In this document: positions 48,371 through 59,729 of the stretch, one piece after another | How positions within the stretch are numbered: the stretch's first letter is position 1 | How the letters are laid out: each line of letters starts with the position of its first letter | Origin: Microbacterium oxydans | GTDB lineage: Bacteria > Actinomycetota > Actinomycetes > Actinomycetales > Microbacteriaceae | Direction of reading: 5' to 3' | NCBI RefSeq assembly: GCF_000956405.1 | Contig: NZ_JYIV01000014.1 | Coordinates: 1-64,000 of the forward strand | Length of the DNA: 64,000 nt | Made by a program: the position numbers and the translations under genes | Notes under the pieces: model-generated | What the model saw: only the letters and a program-made list of their open reading frames with translations | Database searches by the model: none | What the model was told of the DNA's origin: nothing

Positions 48371-49630
48371 ATGGTGCAGCGCCAGTTCCCGAACCCCGCC
48401 GAGCTCCTCGAGCTGATGAAGTTCAAGAAGCCGGAGCTCGACGGCCGCAAGCGACGACTGGAGGGTGCACTCACGATCGACGATCTGCGCCTGATCGCCA
48501 AGCGGCGCACGCCCAAGGCAGCCTTCGACTACACGGACGGAGCTGCGGAGGGCGAGCTGTCCCTCACCCGTGCACGCCAGGCTTTCCGCGACGTGGAGTT
48601 CCATCCCGGGATCCTGCGACCGGCACCCACCGTCGACACGTCCGTCGAGATCCTCGGCGGCCCGTCCGCGCTGCCTTTCGGGATCGCGCCGACGGGCTTC
48701 ACGCGCCTGATGCAGACAGAGGGGGAGACCGCCGGCGCGGGAGCCGCCGCGGCTGCGGGCATCCCGTTCACGCTCTCCACACTCGGCACCACCTCGATCG
48801 AGGGGGTCAAGGCAGCCAACCCCCAGGGGCGCAACTGGTTCCAGCTCTACGTCATGCGCGATCGCGAGATCTCCTACGAGCTCACCCGCCGTGCGGCTGC
48901 GGCGGGCTTCGACACCCTCCAGTTCACGGTCGACACCCCGGTCGCCGGTGCGCGTCTTCGTGACAAGCGCAACGGTTTCAGCATCCCGCCCCAGCTCACA
49001 CTCGGCACGATCATCAACGCGATCCCCCGGCCGTGGTGGTGGTACGACTTCCTCACCACTCCGAAGCTCGAGTTCGCCTCTCTGAGCACCACCGGTGGCA
49101 CGGTGGGGGAGCTGCTGGACGCCGCGATGGATCCGACGATCAGCTATGACGATCTCGCGGTCATCCGCGACATCTGGCCGGGAAAGATCGTGATCAAGGG
49201 CGTGCAGAACGTCGAGGACTCGGTGCGTCTGCGCGACGCCGGAGTCGACGGCATCGTCCTCTCGAACCACGGAGGGCGCCAGCTCGACCGCGCGCCGATC
49301 CCGTTCCACCTGCTGCCCGAAGTGCGTCGCGCGGTCGGTGACGACTTCACGGTGATGATCGACACCGGCATCATGAACGGTGCCGACATCGTGGCCGCGG
49401 TCGCGCTCGGCGCGGACTTCACGCTGATCGGACGGGCCTACCTCTACGGTCTGATGGCCGGCGGACGTCAGGGCGTCGACCGTACGATCGCGATCCTGCG
49501 CAGCGAGATCGAGCGGACGATGCGTCTGCTGGGCGTCGCGTCACTCGCCGAGCTCGAGCCCGCGCACGTGACCCAGCTCACTCGGCTCGTGCCGGTCGCA
49601 CGTGCTGCTGCAGAGGCCCGCGTGAGCTGA
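48371..49630 (+). CDS. lldD: L-lactate dehydrogenase, FMN-dependent (quinone)
   Basis: 419 aa alpha-hydroxy-acid oxidase family. FMN-binding [36 protein letters not shown], catalytic histidine in [14 protein letters not shown] and phosphate-binding [19 protein letters not shown]. Oxidises L-lactate to pyruvate at the membrane. Controlled by the preceding GntR-family regulator. Confidence 0.92.
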   Translation: MVQRQFPNPAELLELMKFKKPELDGRKRRLEGALTIDDLRLIAKRRTPKAAFDYTDGAAEGELSLTRARQAFRDVEFHPGILRPAPTVDTSVEILGGPSALPFGIAPTGFTRLMQTEGETAGAGAAAAAGIPFTLSTLGTTSIEGVKAANPQGRNWFQLYVMRDREISYELTRRAAAAGFDTLQFTVDTPVAGARLRDKRNGFSIPPQLTLGTIINAIPRPWWWYDFLTTPKLEFASLSTTGGTVGELLDAAMDPTISYDDLAVIRDIWPGKIVIKGVQNVEDSVRLRDAGVDGIVLSNHGGRQLDRAPIPFHLLPEVRRAVGDDFTVMIDTGIMNGADIVAAVALGADFTLIGRAYLYGLMAGGRQGVDRTIAILRSEIERTMRLLGVASLAELEPAHVTQLTRLVPVARAAAEARVS

Positions 49631-49665
49631 GGCCCTGCTCGATCGGCGGCGCGCTGATCCGGACC

Positions 49666-50508
49666 TCAGGACTGCGTGGCCACTGCGCGCGTGCGCGGCG
49701 GCCACGGCACGAGCATCGATGTCGTGCGGCGGTAGTCGGCGTATGCCGGGTACTTCGACGCGGTGATCGATTCGGTGAAGATCGTCGAGCCGATGAACAG
49801 CACGGTCAGCAGGAAGGGGCCGACGATCGTCGGATTCAGCGCGCCGCCGATGACACCGGCGCCTCCTGCGACCGCCGCTGTCGCGCCGATCGCGTAGAAG
49901 GCCCACCACTGCGCCTGCTCGAAGAAGAAGTTCGGGTGCCTGCTGTAGCGGAACAGGCCCGTCGTCGCGAAGCCGGGGGCGAGCGTCCCGCCCGCCTTCT
50001 TCTTCCGCTGATGGAACACCCACTGCTGTTGATCGGCGATCGTCTCTCCGACCAGGAAGGCGAGGAATGCGGCCACGAATAGCGAATCCCAGCCGGTGAG
50101 CCCAGACGGATTCTGCGCGGCGACGGCCGCCGGCAGCGTGATGAGCACGAGCAGCGCCATCTGATAGCAGATGATGAACAGCAGGTTGAAGATCTGGAAC
50201 TGCCAGGGTCGCATGCGTCCGCGGAGGATCGCCCAGCGGTAGTCCTCCATCCCGGTGTAGCCGCCCTTGCGGGCGAAGTTGAACGTGAGGCGCGCACCCC
50301 ACGCCGTCGCGAGCACACCCATCAGGACGACGCGCACCGAGCCCTCGCCGTTCACGAAGGCACCGGCGACGAAGATCCACACGTAGGCGACGGGGACGAT
50401 GGACCAGGCGCGATCGACCCAGGAGGTGTCATGGGTGATCAGGGAGAGCACCCAGCAGACTGCACTGGAGACTGCGGCGACGACGATGACGATCAGCAGG
50501 GCATCCAT
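49666..50508 (-). CDS. DUF1295 / steroid 5-alpha-reductase-like membrane protein
   Basis: 280 aa, about seven membrane helices. Conserved TGLFRYSRHPNFFFEQAQWW and Y-x-x-Y-R near the C-terminus mark the DUF1295 family. NAD(P)H-dependent reduction is known for relatives, but no substrate is known here. Convergent with lldD. Confidence 0.85.
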   Translation of the reverse strand: MDALLIVIVVAAVSSAVCWVLSLITHDTSWVDRAWSIVPVAYVWIFVAGAFVNGEGSVRVVLMGVLATAWGARLTFNFARKGGYTGMEDYRWAILRGRMRPWQFQIFNLLFIICYQMALLVLITLPAAVAAQNPSGLTGWDSLFVAAFLAFLVGETIADQQQWVFHQRKKKAGGTLAPGFATTGLFRYSRHPNFFFEQAQWWAFYAIGATAAVAGGAGVIGGALNPTIVGPFLLTVLFIGSTIFTESITASKYPAYADYRRTTSMLVPWPPRTRAVATQS

Positions 50509-50560
50509 GACGCCATGCTAGGACCATACGGGGGTGTCGGTCCGCACGACACCACCTGGA

Positions 50561-51316
50561 TCAGAGCGTCAGCAGAAGCGCGTCGAGCCGGTCGGCGGTG
50601 TCTTCCCAGCCTTCCACCGCGATGGAGGGCACGCCGATCGCGAGGACCGGGTAGTCGTTCCCGCCCTCGTCGAGTCGGTCGCCGTAGAACAGCATGTCGC
50701 TGAGCGCGATACCGGTGTGGGCGGCGAGCTGCCGCATGCCGAAGGCCTTGTCGATACCCGCCTGGGTGATGTCGATGGAGGTCGATCCACCCGAGCGGAC
50801 CTCGAGGCCGGGCAGACGTGCGGCGACGGCGTCTCGCAGAGCGCTCCGCTTGGCGCCCGTCGGGTCCCAGTCGTGCTTCGCCTCGCGCGGTGCGCGCTGA
50901 CCCAGTGCCGAGAACGTGATCTGGGATCCGCGGTCCTCGAGGATCTCGCCCCACGGTTCGGCCTCCCACAGCCCGAGGCGCTCGGCCTCTTCGCGCAGAG
51001 CCGTGAGAGCGGCCTGCTTGTCGACGTCGCTGAGGTCGTGCGCGTAGATCGGTGCGAAATCTGCGCCGTCGTGGCGGAGGTAACGGGTGCCGCAGGTCGG
51101 CAGGAGGTGCAGCCGCGCGAGGTCTGCGGCATCCGCGTCGCCGAGTCGGGCGACGACCTGTGAGCGGAACTGTGCTTCGTTGCCGCCGGAGATGATGGCG
51201 ACGTCGACCGTGCGCAGGAGCGCGCGCAGCAGTTGGGCGATCCTCGGGTCGATCAGACCCTTCGAAGGGGCGAGCGTGTCATCGAGGTCGAAGGCGACGA
51301 GTGCGGGCGTGGTCAT
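50561..51316 (-). CDS. HAD-IIB hydrolase, phosphomannomutase-like
   Basis: 251 aa. HAD motif I ALVAFDLDDTLAPSKG, motif II AIISGGN, and GSQITFSALGQRAP, DITQAGIDKAFG and FYGDRLDEGGNDYPV, which closely recall the eukaryotic-type phosphomannomutase (PMM) branch of the HAD-IIB family. It could therefore isomerise mannose-6-phosphate, or be a sugar phosphatase. Overlaps the VanZ-like gene by four bases. Confidence 0.82.
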   Translation of the reverse strand: MTTPALVAFDLDDTLAPSKGLIDPRIAQLLRALLRTVDVAIISGGNEAQFRSQVVARLGDADAADLARLHLLPTCGTRYLRHDGADFAPIYAHDLSDVDKQAALTALREEAERLGLWEAEPWGEILEDRGSQITFSALGQRAPREAKHDWDPTGAKRSALRDAVAARLPGLEVRSGGSTSIDITQAGIDKAFGMRQLAAHTGIALSDMLFYGDRLDEGGNDYPVLAIGVPSIAVEGWEDTADRLDALLLTL

Positions 51317-51789
51317 AGTGTCTCCAGCCTAGAAGGTGGACGCTGGGAGGGTCTCCGGGCGAACAGCAGGGTGACGACGACCGCGATGGCGACGCCGAGG
51401 ATGGCACCCGTCGTGTTGGCCACGACATCGTTCACGGTCGCCGCGCGGTGGGGGAGGGCTAGGCGCTGCGCCGTCTCGATCATCGCGGAAAGCAACGGAC
51501 CGACCAGGAGCGCGAGGAACCAGACGCGACGGGGGAGGAGTACGAAGGAGAAGATGCCGACCGGCACGAAGACGAGCACGTTCGCGAGGATCTCCAGGCG
51601 GGTGAAGTCGAGCCACTCCCAGCCGAGACGGTGCGCCGTCGTGAGGACGGCGTCGAGCAGGGTCGGCATCGAGTCCTCGACTTTAGACGGCGTGAGGGTG
51701 AGAGCGGCGAGACTGATGAGGAACGGGACGCTGAGGGCGAGCGCCCACACGCGGGCGATACGGCGCGACGGCGGGAGGAGAGAGCTCAT
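51313..51789 (-). CDS. VanZ-like membrane protein
   Basis: 158 aa, four predicted helices. The VanZ-like signature is present as EILANVLVFVPVGIFSFVL and a downstream ET-x-Q segment (SAMIETAQRL) with RAATVNDVVANTTGAILG. Start ATG at 51789 behind AAGGGAA. Function unresolved; in VanA operons VanZ gives low-level teicoplanin resistance. Confidence 0.85.
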   Translation of the reverse strand: MSSLLPPSRRIARVWALALSVPFLISLAALTLTPSKVEDSMPTLLDAVLTTAHRLGWEWLDFTRLEILANVLVFVPVGIFSFVLLPRRVWFLALLVGPLLSAMIETAQRLALPHRAATVNDVVANTTGAILGVAIAVVVTLLFARRPSQRPPSRLETL

Positions 51790-51854
51790 GCGTTCCCTTC
51801 GTGCACAGTCCCGGTACAGAGAAGGCCGCCCCTGAGGGCGGCCTTCCGGTGTCA

Positions 51855-51932
<78 letters not shown>

Positions 51933-51987
51933 TTTGCAACCCTCCGAGTCTACAGGGAAATGCTCTCTGCGCCGAATCGAGGCTGGA

Positions 51988-52929
51988 TCAGACTCGGGCG
52001 GTCAGCGTGAGAAGAGTCGCCTCGGGTCGACACGCGAACCGGACCGGCGCGTAGATCGAGTGCCCGCACCCCGCGCTGACGTTGAGTGGCACGGTGCGGC
52101 CGCCATGCGACCAGGTGCTCAGTCCCTTGGCCTGCTTGAGCGGGATGTCGCAGTTCGCCACGAGCGCGCCGTACCCGGGAAGGCAGACCTGTCCGCCGTG
52201 TGTATGGCCTCCGAGGATCGCATCGGCGCCGAGATCGGTGAACCCGTTGAGCACCCGCTGATACGGCGCATGCGTGACGCCGAGGACAGGAGTCGCCGCG
52301 GCGCGGGCACCGAGAGCCGCGATGGCATCGGGAAGCGCATCCAGACGGTCCCAATCGCGGTGAGCGTCGTTGACCCCGAAGAGATCGACGTCGGTGCCGG
52401 CGATGTTCAGACGTGCGGCCGAGTTGTTCAGGTCGGTCCAGCCGAGCTCTTCCGTGAAGTACCGATCCATCGCATCCGTGTCGAGGAGCTCGGGCTTGTG
52501 GTGCTTCTTGGACGGTCCGAGGAAGTAGCGGAGAGGGTTCCGCGGTGACGGAGCGGCGACGTCGTTCGAACCGTGCACGAACACGCCGGGGATGCCGGCG
52601 AACGGAGCGAAGGCGCGCCGGATGCCGTCCAGACCCCTTTCGTGACCGAGGTTGTCCCCGGTGTTCACGATGAGATCGGGCTTCAGCTCGGCGAGCGAGG
52701 CGAGCCAGTCCTGCTTGCGGTGCTGCCACGGGGCCATGTGCGCATCGGAGATGTGCAGGATGCGAAGCGGCACTGCGCCGGGCGGGAGAGCCGTTGCTGA
52801 GGCCTCGCGCACGGTGAACAGGTACCGTTCGATGCCGATGCCCCAGATCGCCGCGCCGACACCCACGGCCCCCATCGCGCCGAGCGTGACGAGGGCCGGG
52901 TGCGCGCCGCGACGTGCCGCTACTGGCAC
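51988..52929 (-). CDS. Metallophosphoesterase
   Basis: 313 aa. One N-terminal membrane helix, then the calcineurin-like motifs LHISDAHM, NTGDNLG, GSNDV, THAPY and GGHTHGGQVC. The set resembles YkuE/UDP-sugar or cyclic-nucleotide phosphoesterase-like membrane enzymes. GTG start at 52929 overlaps the penicillin-binding protein gene by ten bases; a common actinobacterial pair. Confidence 0.88.
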   Translation of the reverse strand: MPVAARRGAHPALVTLGAMGAVGVGAAIWGIGIERYLFTVREASATALPPGAVPLRILHISDAHMAPWQHRKQDWLASLAELKPDLIVNTGDNLGHERGLDGIRRAFAPFAGIPGVFVHGSNDVAAPSPRNPLRYFLGPSKKHHKPELLDTDAMDRYFTEELGWTDLNNSAARLNIAGTDVDLFGVNDAHRDWDRLDALPDAIAALGARAAATPVLGVTHAPYQRVLNGFTDLGADAILGGHTHGGQVCLPGYGALVANCDIPLKQAKGLSTWSHGGRTVPLNVSAGCGHSIYAPVRFACRPEATLLTLTARV

Positions 52930-55481
52930 GTCACACGCACGGCGGTGGACTTGCTCGCCGCCGTGCCCGGCGCGGGGTCGGAACCGCCCACGACGGACGT
53001 CGGCGGGTTGCACGAGTTGTCGAACTCGATGTTCGTGAAGCCGGCACCGCCGAGTGCTGCGGTCGCCTGGGCTCTCGACATCCCGACGAGATTCGCGGGC
53101 ACGGTCGTCCCCTGACCATTGCTGGTCGTGAGGGTGACCGTCGCGCCGTTCGCCGCTTCCCCGTTCGGGTCCTGCGCGGCGACCAGGCCGGCGGCGAGAT
53201 CGCTGTCGACCGCGCCACCGACGGAGACCTGGAAGCCGGCGTCGGTCAGGATGGCCGTGGCCTCCTCGACGGACTTACCCACGACGCTCGGGACGGTGGT
53301 GAGCTGCTGGCGGGTCAGCTTGCCGTCGGGCTGCGGGAAGGCATCGCCGCCGTACGCGGCGTTGGCTGCGGCCTGAGCCGCGCGAGCGACCGGGTACCGC
53401 ATGTCATTGAGGAAAGTGCCGTTGATCCGCTTCTGATAGATGTCCGCCTGGCCCTGCCAGCGGCCTGCCCAGACAGCGGTCGCGACCTTCGTGCTGGACT
53501 CGATCATCATTGTCGACCACCGGTCGTGGGTACCGGTCTTTCCGATCAGCGGGGTCCCGTCGTTGGGGTTGGCCCGGTTTCCCGTACCCCCGCCGGCCAT
53601 CACGCTCTGCAGCGCGAACGCCGCGGTCGCTGCGATCTCGGGCTGCAACACCCCATCGGTGCAGGAGGCCGCGGGCAGCTCGCGATCATTGCCGTCGGCG
53701 CCGACGACGCGGTCGATCGCGCGGGGCGTGCAGTACTTGCCGCCGCTCGCGACGGTCGCGTAGGCGTTCGCCATCGCCAGCGGGGAGATGTTCTTCGGAC
53801 CGAGGACATCGAAGGGCACGTTCTCGTCGGTGACCTTGCCGCCGTTCGCGAGCGTGACGCCCATGCGGTCCGCGACCTTGTTGATCTCGCAGATGTCGAG
53901 CTTCGACGCCATCGCGAAGTATCCACTGTTGAGCGAGTTCTTCGTGAAGTTCAGCACCGAACTCGTGCTGCCTCCGCCTCCGCCGAAGTTGCCGATCTTC
54001 TTGGTGTCCGCGTTCTGCTTCACACCGCAGACCGGGATCTTGAGGTTCGTCTGTACGGTTCCGTTGAGCACCTCGTTGACGGAGTGACCCTTCTCCAGCC
54101 AGTCGATCAGCGTGAACAGCTTGTACGTCGATCCGACCTGGAAGCCGCCGGAGTTACCGTGCTCCTTGTCGCCCGCGAACACGAGCGAGGTGTAGGCCTG
54201 ATCGTCGGTGGGCGTCTCGGTGAACATCGTGTTCTGCGTCATGGAGAGGATTCGGCCGGTGCCGACCTCGATCGAGACACCCGCAGCACCGAAGTTCTGA
54301 TTGTCGGCGTTGGCGGGAACGACCTCGGACATGCTTTCGGCAGCCGGGGTCTGGATGCGGTAGTCGAGGGTCGTGTAGATCTTCAGACCGCCACGGCGGA
54401 GCAGATCGGTGCGTTCCTGCTGTGTCTTGCCGAAGGCCTCGTCGTTCAGCACGATCGACTTCACGTACTGGCAGAAATAGGCGCTGGTCCCTGCCGCGGC
54501 GCAACCCTGCGTCGGCGGATTCAACGCAGGCGTGATCTCAGACGCATCGGCCTCGTCGTACTGCGCCTGAGTGATCTTGCCGTCCGCGAGCATGCGACCG
54601 AGCACGTAGTGACGACGGTCCTTCGTGAGCGCGTATCCATCCGCGGCGCTGTTCAGTGCAACGCCCTCGGAGTTCGTGATCGTGCCTTCCGGCTTGTCGA
54701 TCCGATAGGTGTTGGGGTTCTGCACGATGCCCGCCAGCGTCGCCGACTGCGCGACCGTGAGGTTCGCCGCGGTCGTGGAGAAGTAGTAGTTCGCGGCGGC
54801 CTCGATGCCGTACACGGTTCCACCGAAGTTGGCGATGTTCAGGTATCCGAGCAGGATGTCGTTCTTCGAGAAGTCCTTCTCGATCTGGATGGCGTAGCGC
54901 ATCTCCTGCAGCTTGCGCTCGATGCCCTTCGCGCCGGTCGCATTGGTGGCGTCGAGCCAGCACTGCTGGAGGTCCTCCGAGTACGTGTCAGACGTGGTGT
55001 CGACGTCCTGCTCGCACTTCTGGATCAGCACGTTCTTCACGTACTGCTGGCTGATGGTCGATGCACCGCGACTGGACGTGCCGCGCACGTTGTCGACCAG
55101 AGCCTTCACCGTGGCTCCGATGTTCACGCCGCCGTGGCTGTAGAAGTTCTTGTCCTCACTGGACAGGATCGCGTCGTACAGAGAAGGGGAGACCTGCTCG
55201 TAGGTGACAGGTACGCGGTTCTGCTCGTAGAACGAGGCGAGCTCGACCGTCGAGCCGTCCGGAGCGGTCGCGTAGATGGTCGACTGCTCCATCGGCGTGC
55301 TCGGGTTGAGGCTCTCCGGGAGCTGATCGAAGAGGGTGAGGGCCTGGGTGCCTGCGAGTCCGGTCATCGCGAGCACCGGGGTGACGCTGGCCGTGACGAG
55401 GAGACCGGCGACGGCGCTCAGACCGACGAGCCCGACGAGACCGCCGAGCACACCTCTCACCGTGCGATTCTTTTGGGGCAT
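52920..55481 (-). CDS. Class A penicillin-binding protein with PASTA domains
   Basis: 853 aa. Cytoplasmic tail and membrane helix (1-40), GT51 glycosyltransferase domain (SSEDKNFYSHGG, GASTISQQYVKN), then transpeptidase domain with STYK, SLN and KTGT motifs. Two PASTA repeats (from about residue 710: TVPSVVGKSVEEATAILTDAG and VPANLVGMSRAQATAALGG) end the protein. Polymerises and cross-links peptidoglycan; resembles mycobacterial PonA2-type enzymes. Divergent from the DUF4177 gene. Confidence 0.94.
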   Translation of the reverse strand: MPQKNRTVRGVLGGLVGLVGLSAVAGLLVTASVTPVLAMTGLAGTQALTLFDQLPESLNPSTPMEQSTIYATAPDGSTVELASFYEQNRVPVTYEQVSPSLYDAILSSEDKNFYSHGGVNIGATVKALVDNVRGTSSRGASTISQQYVKNVLIQKCEQDVDTTSDTYSEDLQQCWLDATNATGAKGIERKLQEMRYAIQIEKDFSKNDILLGYLNIANFGGTVYGIEAAANYYFSTTAANLTVAQSATLAGIVQNPNTYRIDKPEGTITNSEGVALNSAADGYALTKDRRHYVLGRMLADGKITQAQYDEADASEITPALNPPTQGCAAAGTSAYFCQYVKSIVLNDEAFGKTQQERTDLLRRGGLKIYTTLDYRIQTPAAESMSEVVPANADNQNFGAAGVSIEVGTGRILSMTQNTMFTETPTDDQAYTSLVFAGDKEHGNSGGFQVGSTYKLFTLIDWLEKGHSVNEVLNGTVQTNLKIPVCGVKQNADTKKIGNFGGGGGSTSSVLNFTKNSLNSGYFAMASKLDICEINKVADRMGVTLANGGKVTDENVPFDVLGPKNISPLAMANAYATVASGGKYCTPRAIDRVVGADGNDRELPAASCTDGVLQPEIAATAAFALQSVMAGGGTGNRANPNDGTPLIGKTGTHDRWSTMMIESSTKVATAVWAGRWQGQADIYQKRINGTFLNDMRYPVARAAQAAANAAYGGDAFPQPDGKLTRQQLTTVPSVVGKSVEEATAILTDAGFQVSVGGAVDSDLAAGLVAAQDPNGEAANGATVTLTTSNGQGTTVPANLVGMSRAQATAALGGAGFTNIEFDNSCNPPTSVVGGSDPAPGTAASKSTAVRVTCQ

Positions 55482-55570
55482 ACGCTTGATCGTAGGGGAG
55501 TTCCCTGAATACCGCCTTTGACGAGCCCGCCCCGGAATTCCGGTGTCGCGCCCCGATCGACAGGAGTGCC

Positions 55571-55795
55571 ATGACCACGTGGGAGTACCTCACCACGCCG
55601 CTGCTGATCCACAACACGGCAGCCATCCTCAACAACTGGGGCAAGCAGGGCTGGGAGCTCGTCCAGGTCGTGCAGGGGCCCGAAGGCGGACTCGTCGCCT
55701 ACCTGAAGCGCCCCGTGACCTCGGAGGCATCGACGAACGCCGGTCTCGCCGCCGCGGAACAGGCTGCCCGTCAGTTCGAGGGGGGTCAGGCATGA
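55571..55795 (+). CDS. DUF4177-domain small protein
   Basis: 74 aa. WEYLTTPLLIHNTAAILNNWGKQGWELVQVV is the DUF4177 core (shown here over residues 4-34 in outline), ending in an Ala-rich tail. Function unknown. The downstream RidA gene starts four bases before its stop, so the two are coupled; this pair is common in Microbacteriaceae. CAGGAG precedes the ATG. Confidence 0.85.
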   Translation: MTTWEYLTTPLLIHNTAAILNNWGKQGWELVQVVQGPEGGLVAYLKRPVTSEASTNAGLAAAEQAARQFEGGQA

Positions 55796-56250
55796 GCGTC
55801 TCCGCCCGCCTCTCCGAGCTCGGTATCGCGCTGCCTGCCGTCGCTGCTCCGGTCGCCGCCTACGTCCCGGCAGTCGTGCACGGTGGTCTCGTCTACACCT
55901 CGGGTCAGCTGCCGTTCGTCGACGGTTCGCTGCCCGCCACGGGCAAGGTGGGCGCCGACGTCTCCGCGGAGGACGCGAAGGCCTACGCCCGCACGTGTGC
56001 ACTGAACGCTCTGGCCGCAGCGGCGGATGCGGCAGGTGGCGTCGACCGCATCGCCGGCGTGCTGCGGGTGGGCGGCTTCGTCGGTTCCGCGGACGGCTTC
56101 ACAGGGCAGCCCGGTGTCATCAACGGTGCGAGCGAGGTGCTCGGTGAGATCTTCGGCGATGCGGGACGCCACGCGCGCGCGGCCGTCGGAGTCGCGGAGC
56201 TTCCGCTCGGCAGCCCCGTCGAGGTCGAGGTGACGTTCCTGCTCGTCTGA
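55792..56250 (+). CDS. RidA/YjgF-family protein
   Basis: 152 aa. GGLVYTSGQLPFVDG and ALAAAADAAGGVDRIAGVLR fit the RidA family; the C-terminal VEVEVTFLLV replaces the usual P-x-a-xVE-I. The key enamine-deaminase arginine appears in VLRVGGFV. Members of the longer subgroup may lack deaminase activity. A strong terminator follows. Confidence 0.87.
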   Translation: MSVSARLSELGIALPAVAAPVAAYVPAVVHGGLVYTSGQLPFVDGSLPATGKVGADVSAEDAKAYARTCALNALAAAADAAGGVDRIAGVLRVGGFVGSADGFTGQPGVINGASEVLGEIFGDAGRHARAAVGVAELPLGSPVEVEVTFLLV

Positions 56251-56281
56251 GTCCGCAGGCATCCGACCGATGCATCTGCAC

Positions 56282-56322
56282 AGAGAAACGCGCCTCCCCG
56301 TCCGGGGCAGGCGCGTTTCTCT
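56282..56322. terminator. Bidirectional terminator between ridA and acs
   Basis: Perfect 14-bp stem AGAGAAACGCGCCT / AGGCGCGTTTCTCT with a GC-rich loop that can itself pair, between two convergent genes. Confidence 0.85.
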
Positions 56323-56337
56323 TTCGCGGTGCTCTTC

Positions 56338-58305
<1,968 letters not shown>

Positions 58306-58718
58306 CGGCAGGCGCTCCTTTGCGGCATACGGGTGTTGCGAGCATGGTCGTGGGGGTCGGCGACCAGGTCAGGGTGAATCTATCCCTGCGGCCTCGCCTC
58401 GCATACTGCCGAAAGTCGGTAGTGCTGCCGGTTTTGTCAGGACGGTCGCCTTGCGTACACTCGACGACAGCCGAATTCTCATTCCGGCCTTGGCGCGCCC
58501 GGTTCCCCCAATCGTGGTGCGTCGTGGGCGGCATCTCATTCCCCCCGTGAGATGCCGCCCATTCCTTTGGGAGCGCTCCCTCCGCGGCCGCTCCGGGTGC
58601 GGGCTGCGGTGCACCCAGGCACTGCACCGCAGAGTGATGCATCGGCTTCTCCACAGGCGCTGGAGCGTTCGCCGCTCCTCGGCTGTTCCGCGCCGTGCCC
58701 GCGCATAACGTCGCGGGC
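58306..58718. promoter_or_regulatory. acs-tadA intergenic control region
   Basis: 413 bases with no protein gene. It holds an interrupted palindrome ACTGCCGAAAGTCGGTAGT (58405-58423), a good sigma70-like promoter on the plus strand (TTGTCA at 58434-58439, 16-base spacer, TACACT at 58456-58461), and a 13-bp perfect hairpin at 58526-58560. The palindrome may be an operator of acs, which is transcribed the other way. Confidence 0.6.
58468..58566 (+). ncRNA. Putative small RNA or leader transcript upstream of tadA
   Basis: The promoter at 58434-58461 would start a transcript near 58468. About 60 bases on, GGGCGGCATCTCA pairs perfectly with TGAGATGCCGCCC (58526-58560), followed by ATTCCTTT. This gives either a roughly 100-nt RNA ending at an intrinsic terminator, or an attenuator leader for the tad genes. 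Only the promoter and hairpin are seen; a transcript is inferred. Confidence 0.4.
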
Positions 58719-59729
58719 ATGCCTGATTCCTTCGTCATCCAGCCCAGGGGAGTGTCCTCGGTCGCATCCGAAGGGGCCGCGTCGCCGGACCCCCTTCGTC
58801 TGGATCCCGTGTTCGGACCGCTCCTTCCTCACCTCGACGATGCCGTCACCGATGTGTTCATCAACGGTGCGGGTGGACTCTACGTGGATCGCGGGGGTGG
58901 CGCCGAGCCGGTCGCCGCCTGGAGAGCCTCGGAGCGTGAGGTCAGAGACCTCGCCGTCGCTCTGGTCGGGCTCGGGGGACGCCACCTCGACGACCAGGCA
59001 CCCTGCGTCGACGTCCGCCTCGATTCCGGCGTCCGCGTGCATGCCGTGCTCTCTCCGGTGTCGACCAGCGGAACCGCGCTCTCGATACGTATTCCCCGAG
59101 TGCGCGCTGCGGATCTCGGGTCCCTCGCCGCGCTCGGTGCCTTCGACGCGCGCCAGCACGCCTGGCTTCTCGGCCTGGTGGCCGACCGGGCGAACGTCCT
59201 CATCACAGGAGGAACGGGGACCGGCAAGACCACGCTGCTCTCCGCGCTGCTGTCCGAGGTGTCGCCGGCGGAGCGCATCGTCACGATCGAAGACGTCGCC
59301 GAACTGCGACCGCGACACCCGCACCACGTCGCCCTCGAAGCCAGGCAGCCGAATCTCGAGGGCGCCGGCGGTATCACGCTGGCCCGGCTGGTGCGGGAAT
59401 CGCTGCGCATGCGACCCGATCGCCTCGTGGTCGGCGAGTGTCGCGGAGAGGAGGTCCGCGAGTTGCTCACCGCGCTCAACACCGGACACGACGGCGGCGC
59501 CGGCACCCTCCACGCCAGCGGTCTGCGCGATGTCCCCGCGCGTCTCGAGGCGCTAGGCGCCCTCGCCGGAATGGATGCGGTCGCTCTTGCGCGACAGGCC
59601 GTCAGCGCGTTCACCGTCGTCCTTCATCTCGACCGTGCTCCTGGAGGCACGCGTCGGATCCGTCAGGCGGGTCGACTCGTGATCGCGGGGGACCGGCTCG
59701 ACATCGAGGAGGTGCAGCCGTGGGGATGA
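58719..59729 (+). CDS. tadA: TadA/CpaF-family secretion ATPase
   Basis: 336 aa. N-terminal domain with DDAVTDVFINGAGGLYVDRG, then the VirB11-like ATPase: Walker A ITGGTGTGKTTLL, Asp box VTIEDVAELR, His box GHDGGAGTLHA and the conserved RLVRESLRMRPDRLVVGECRG region. Powers assembly of Flp/Tad pili. ATG at 58719 gives the usual N-terminus; GTG at 58695 is possible. Neither has a strong ribosome binding site. Confidence 0.9.
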   Translation: MPDSFVIQPRGVSSVASEGAASPDPLRLDPVFGPLLPHLDDAVTDVFINGAGGLYVDRGGGAEPVAAWRASEREVRDLAVALVGLGGRHLDDQAPCVDVRLDSGVRVHAVLSPVSTSGTALSIRIPRVRAADLGSLAALGAFDARQHAWLLGLVADRANVLITGGTGTGKTTLLSALLSEVSPAERIVTIEDVAELRPRHPHHVALEARQPNLEGAGGITLARLVRESLRMRPDRLVVGECRGEEVRELLTALNTGHDGGAGTLHASGLRDVPARLEALGALAGMDAVALARQAVSAFTVVLHLDRAPGGTRRIRQAGRLVIAGDRLDIEEVQPWG

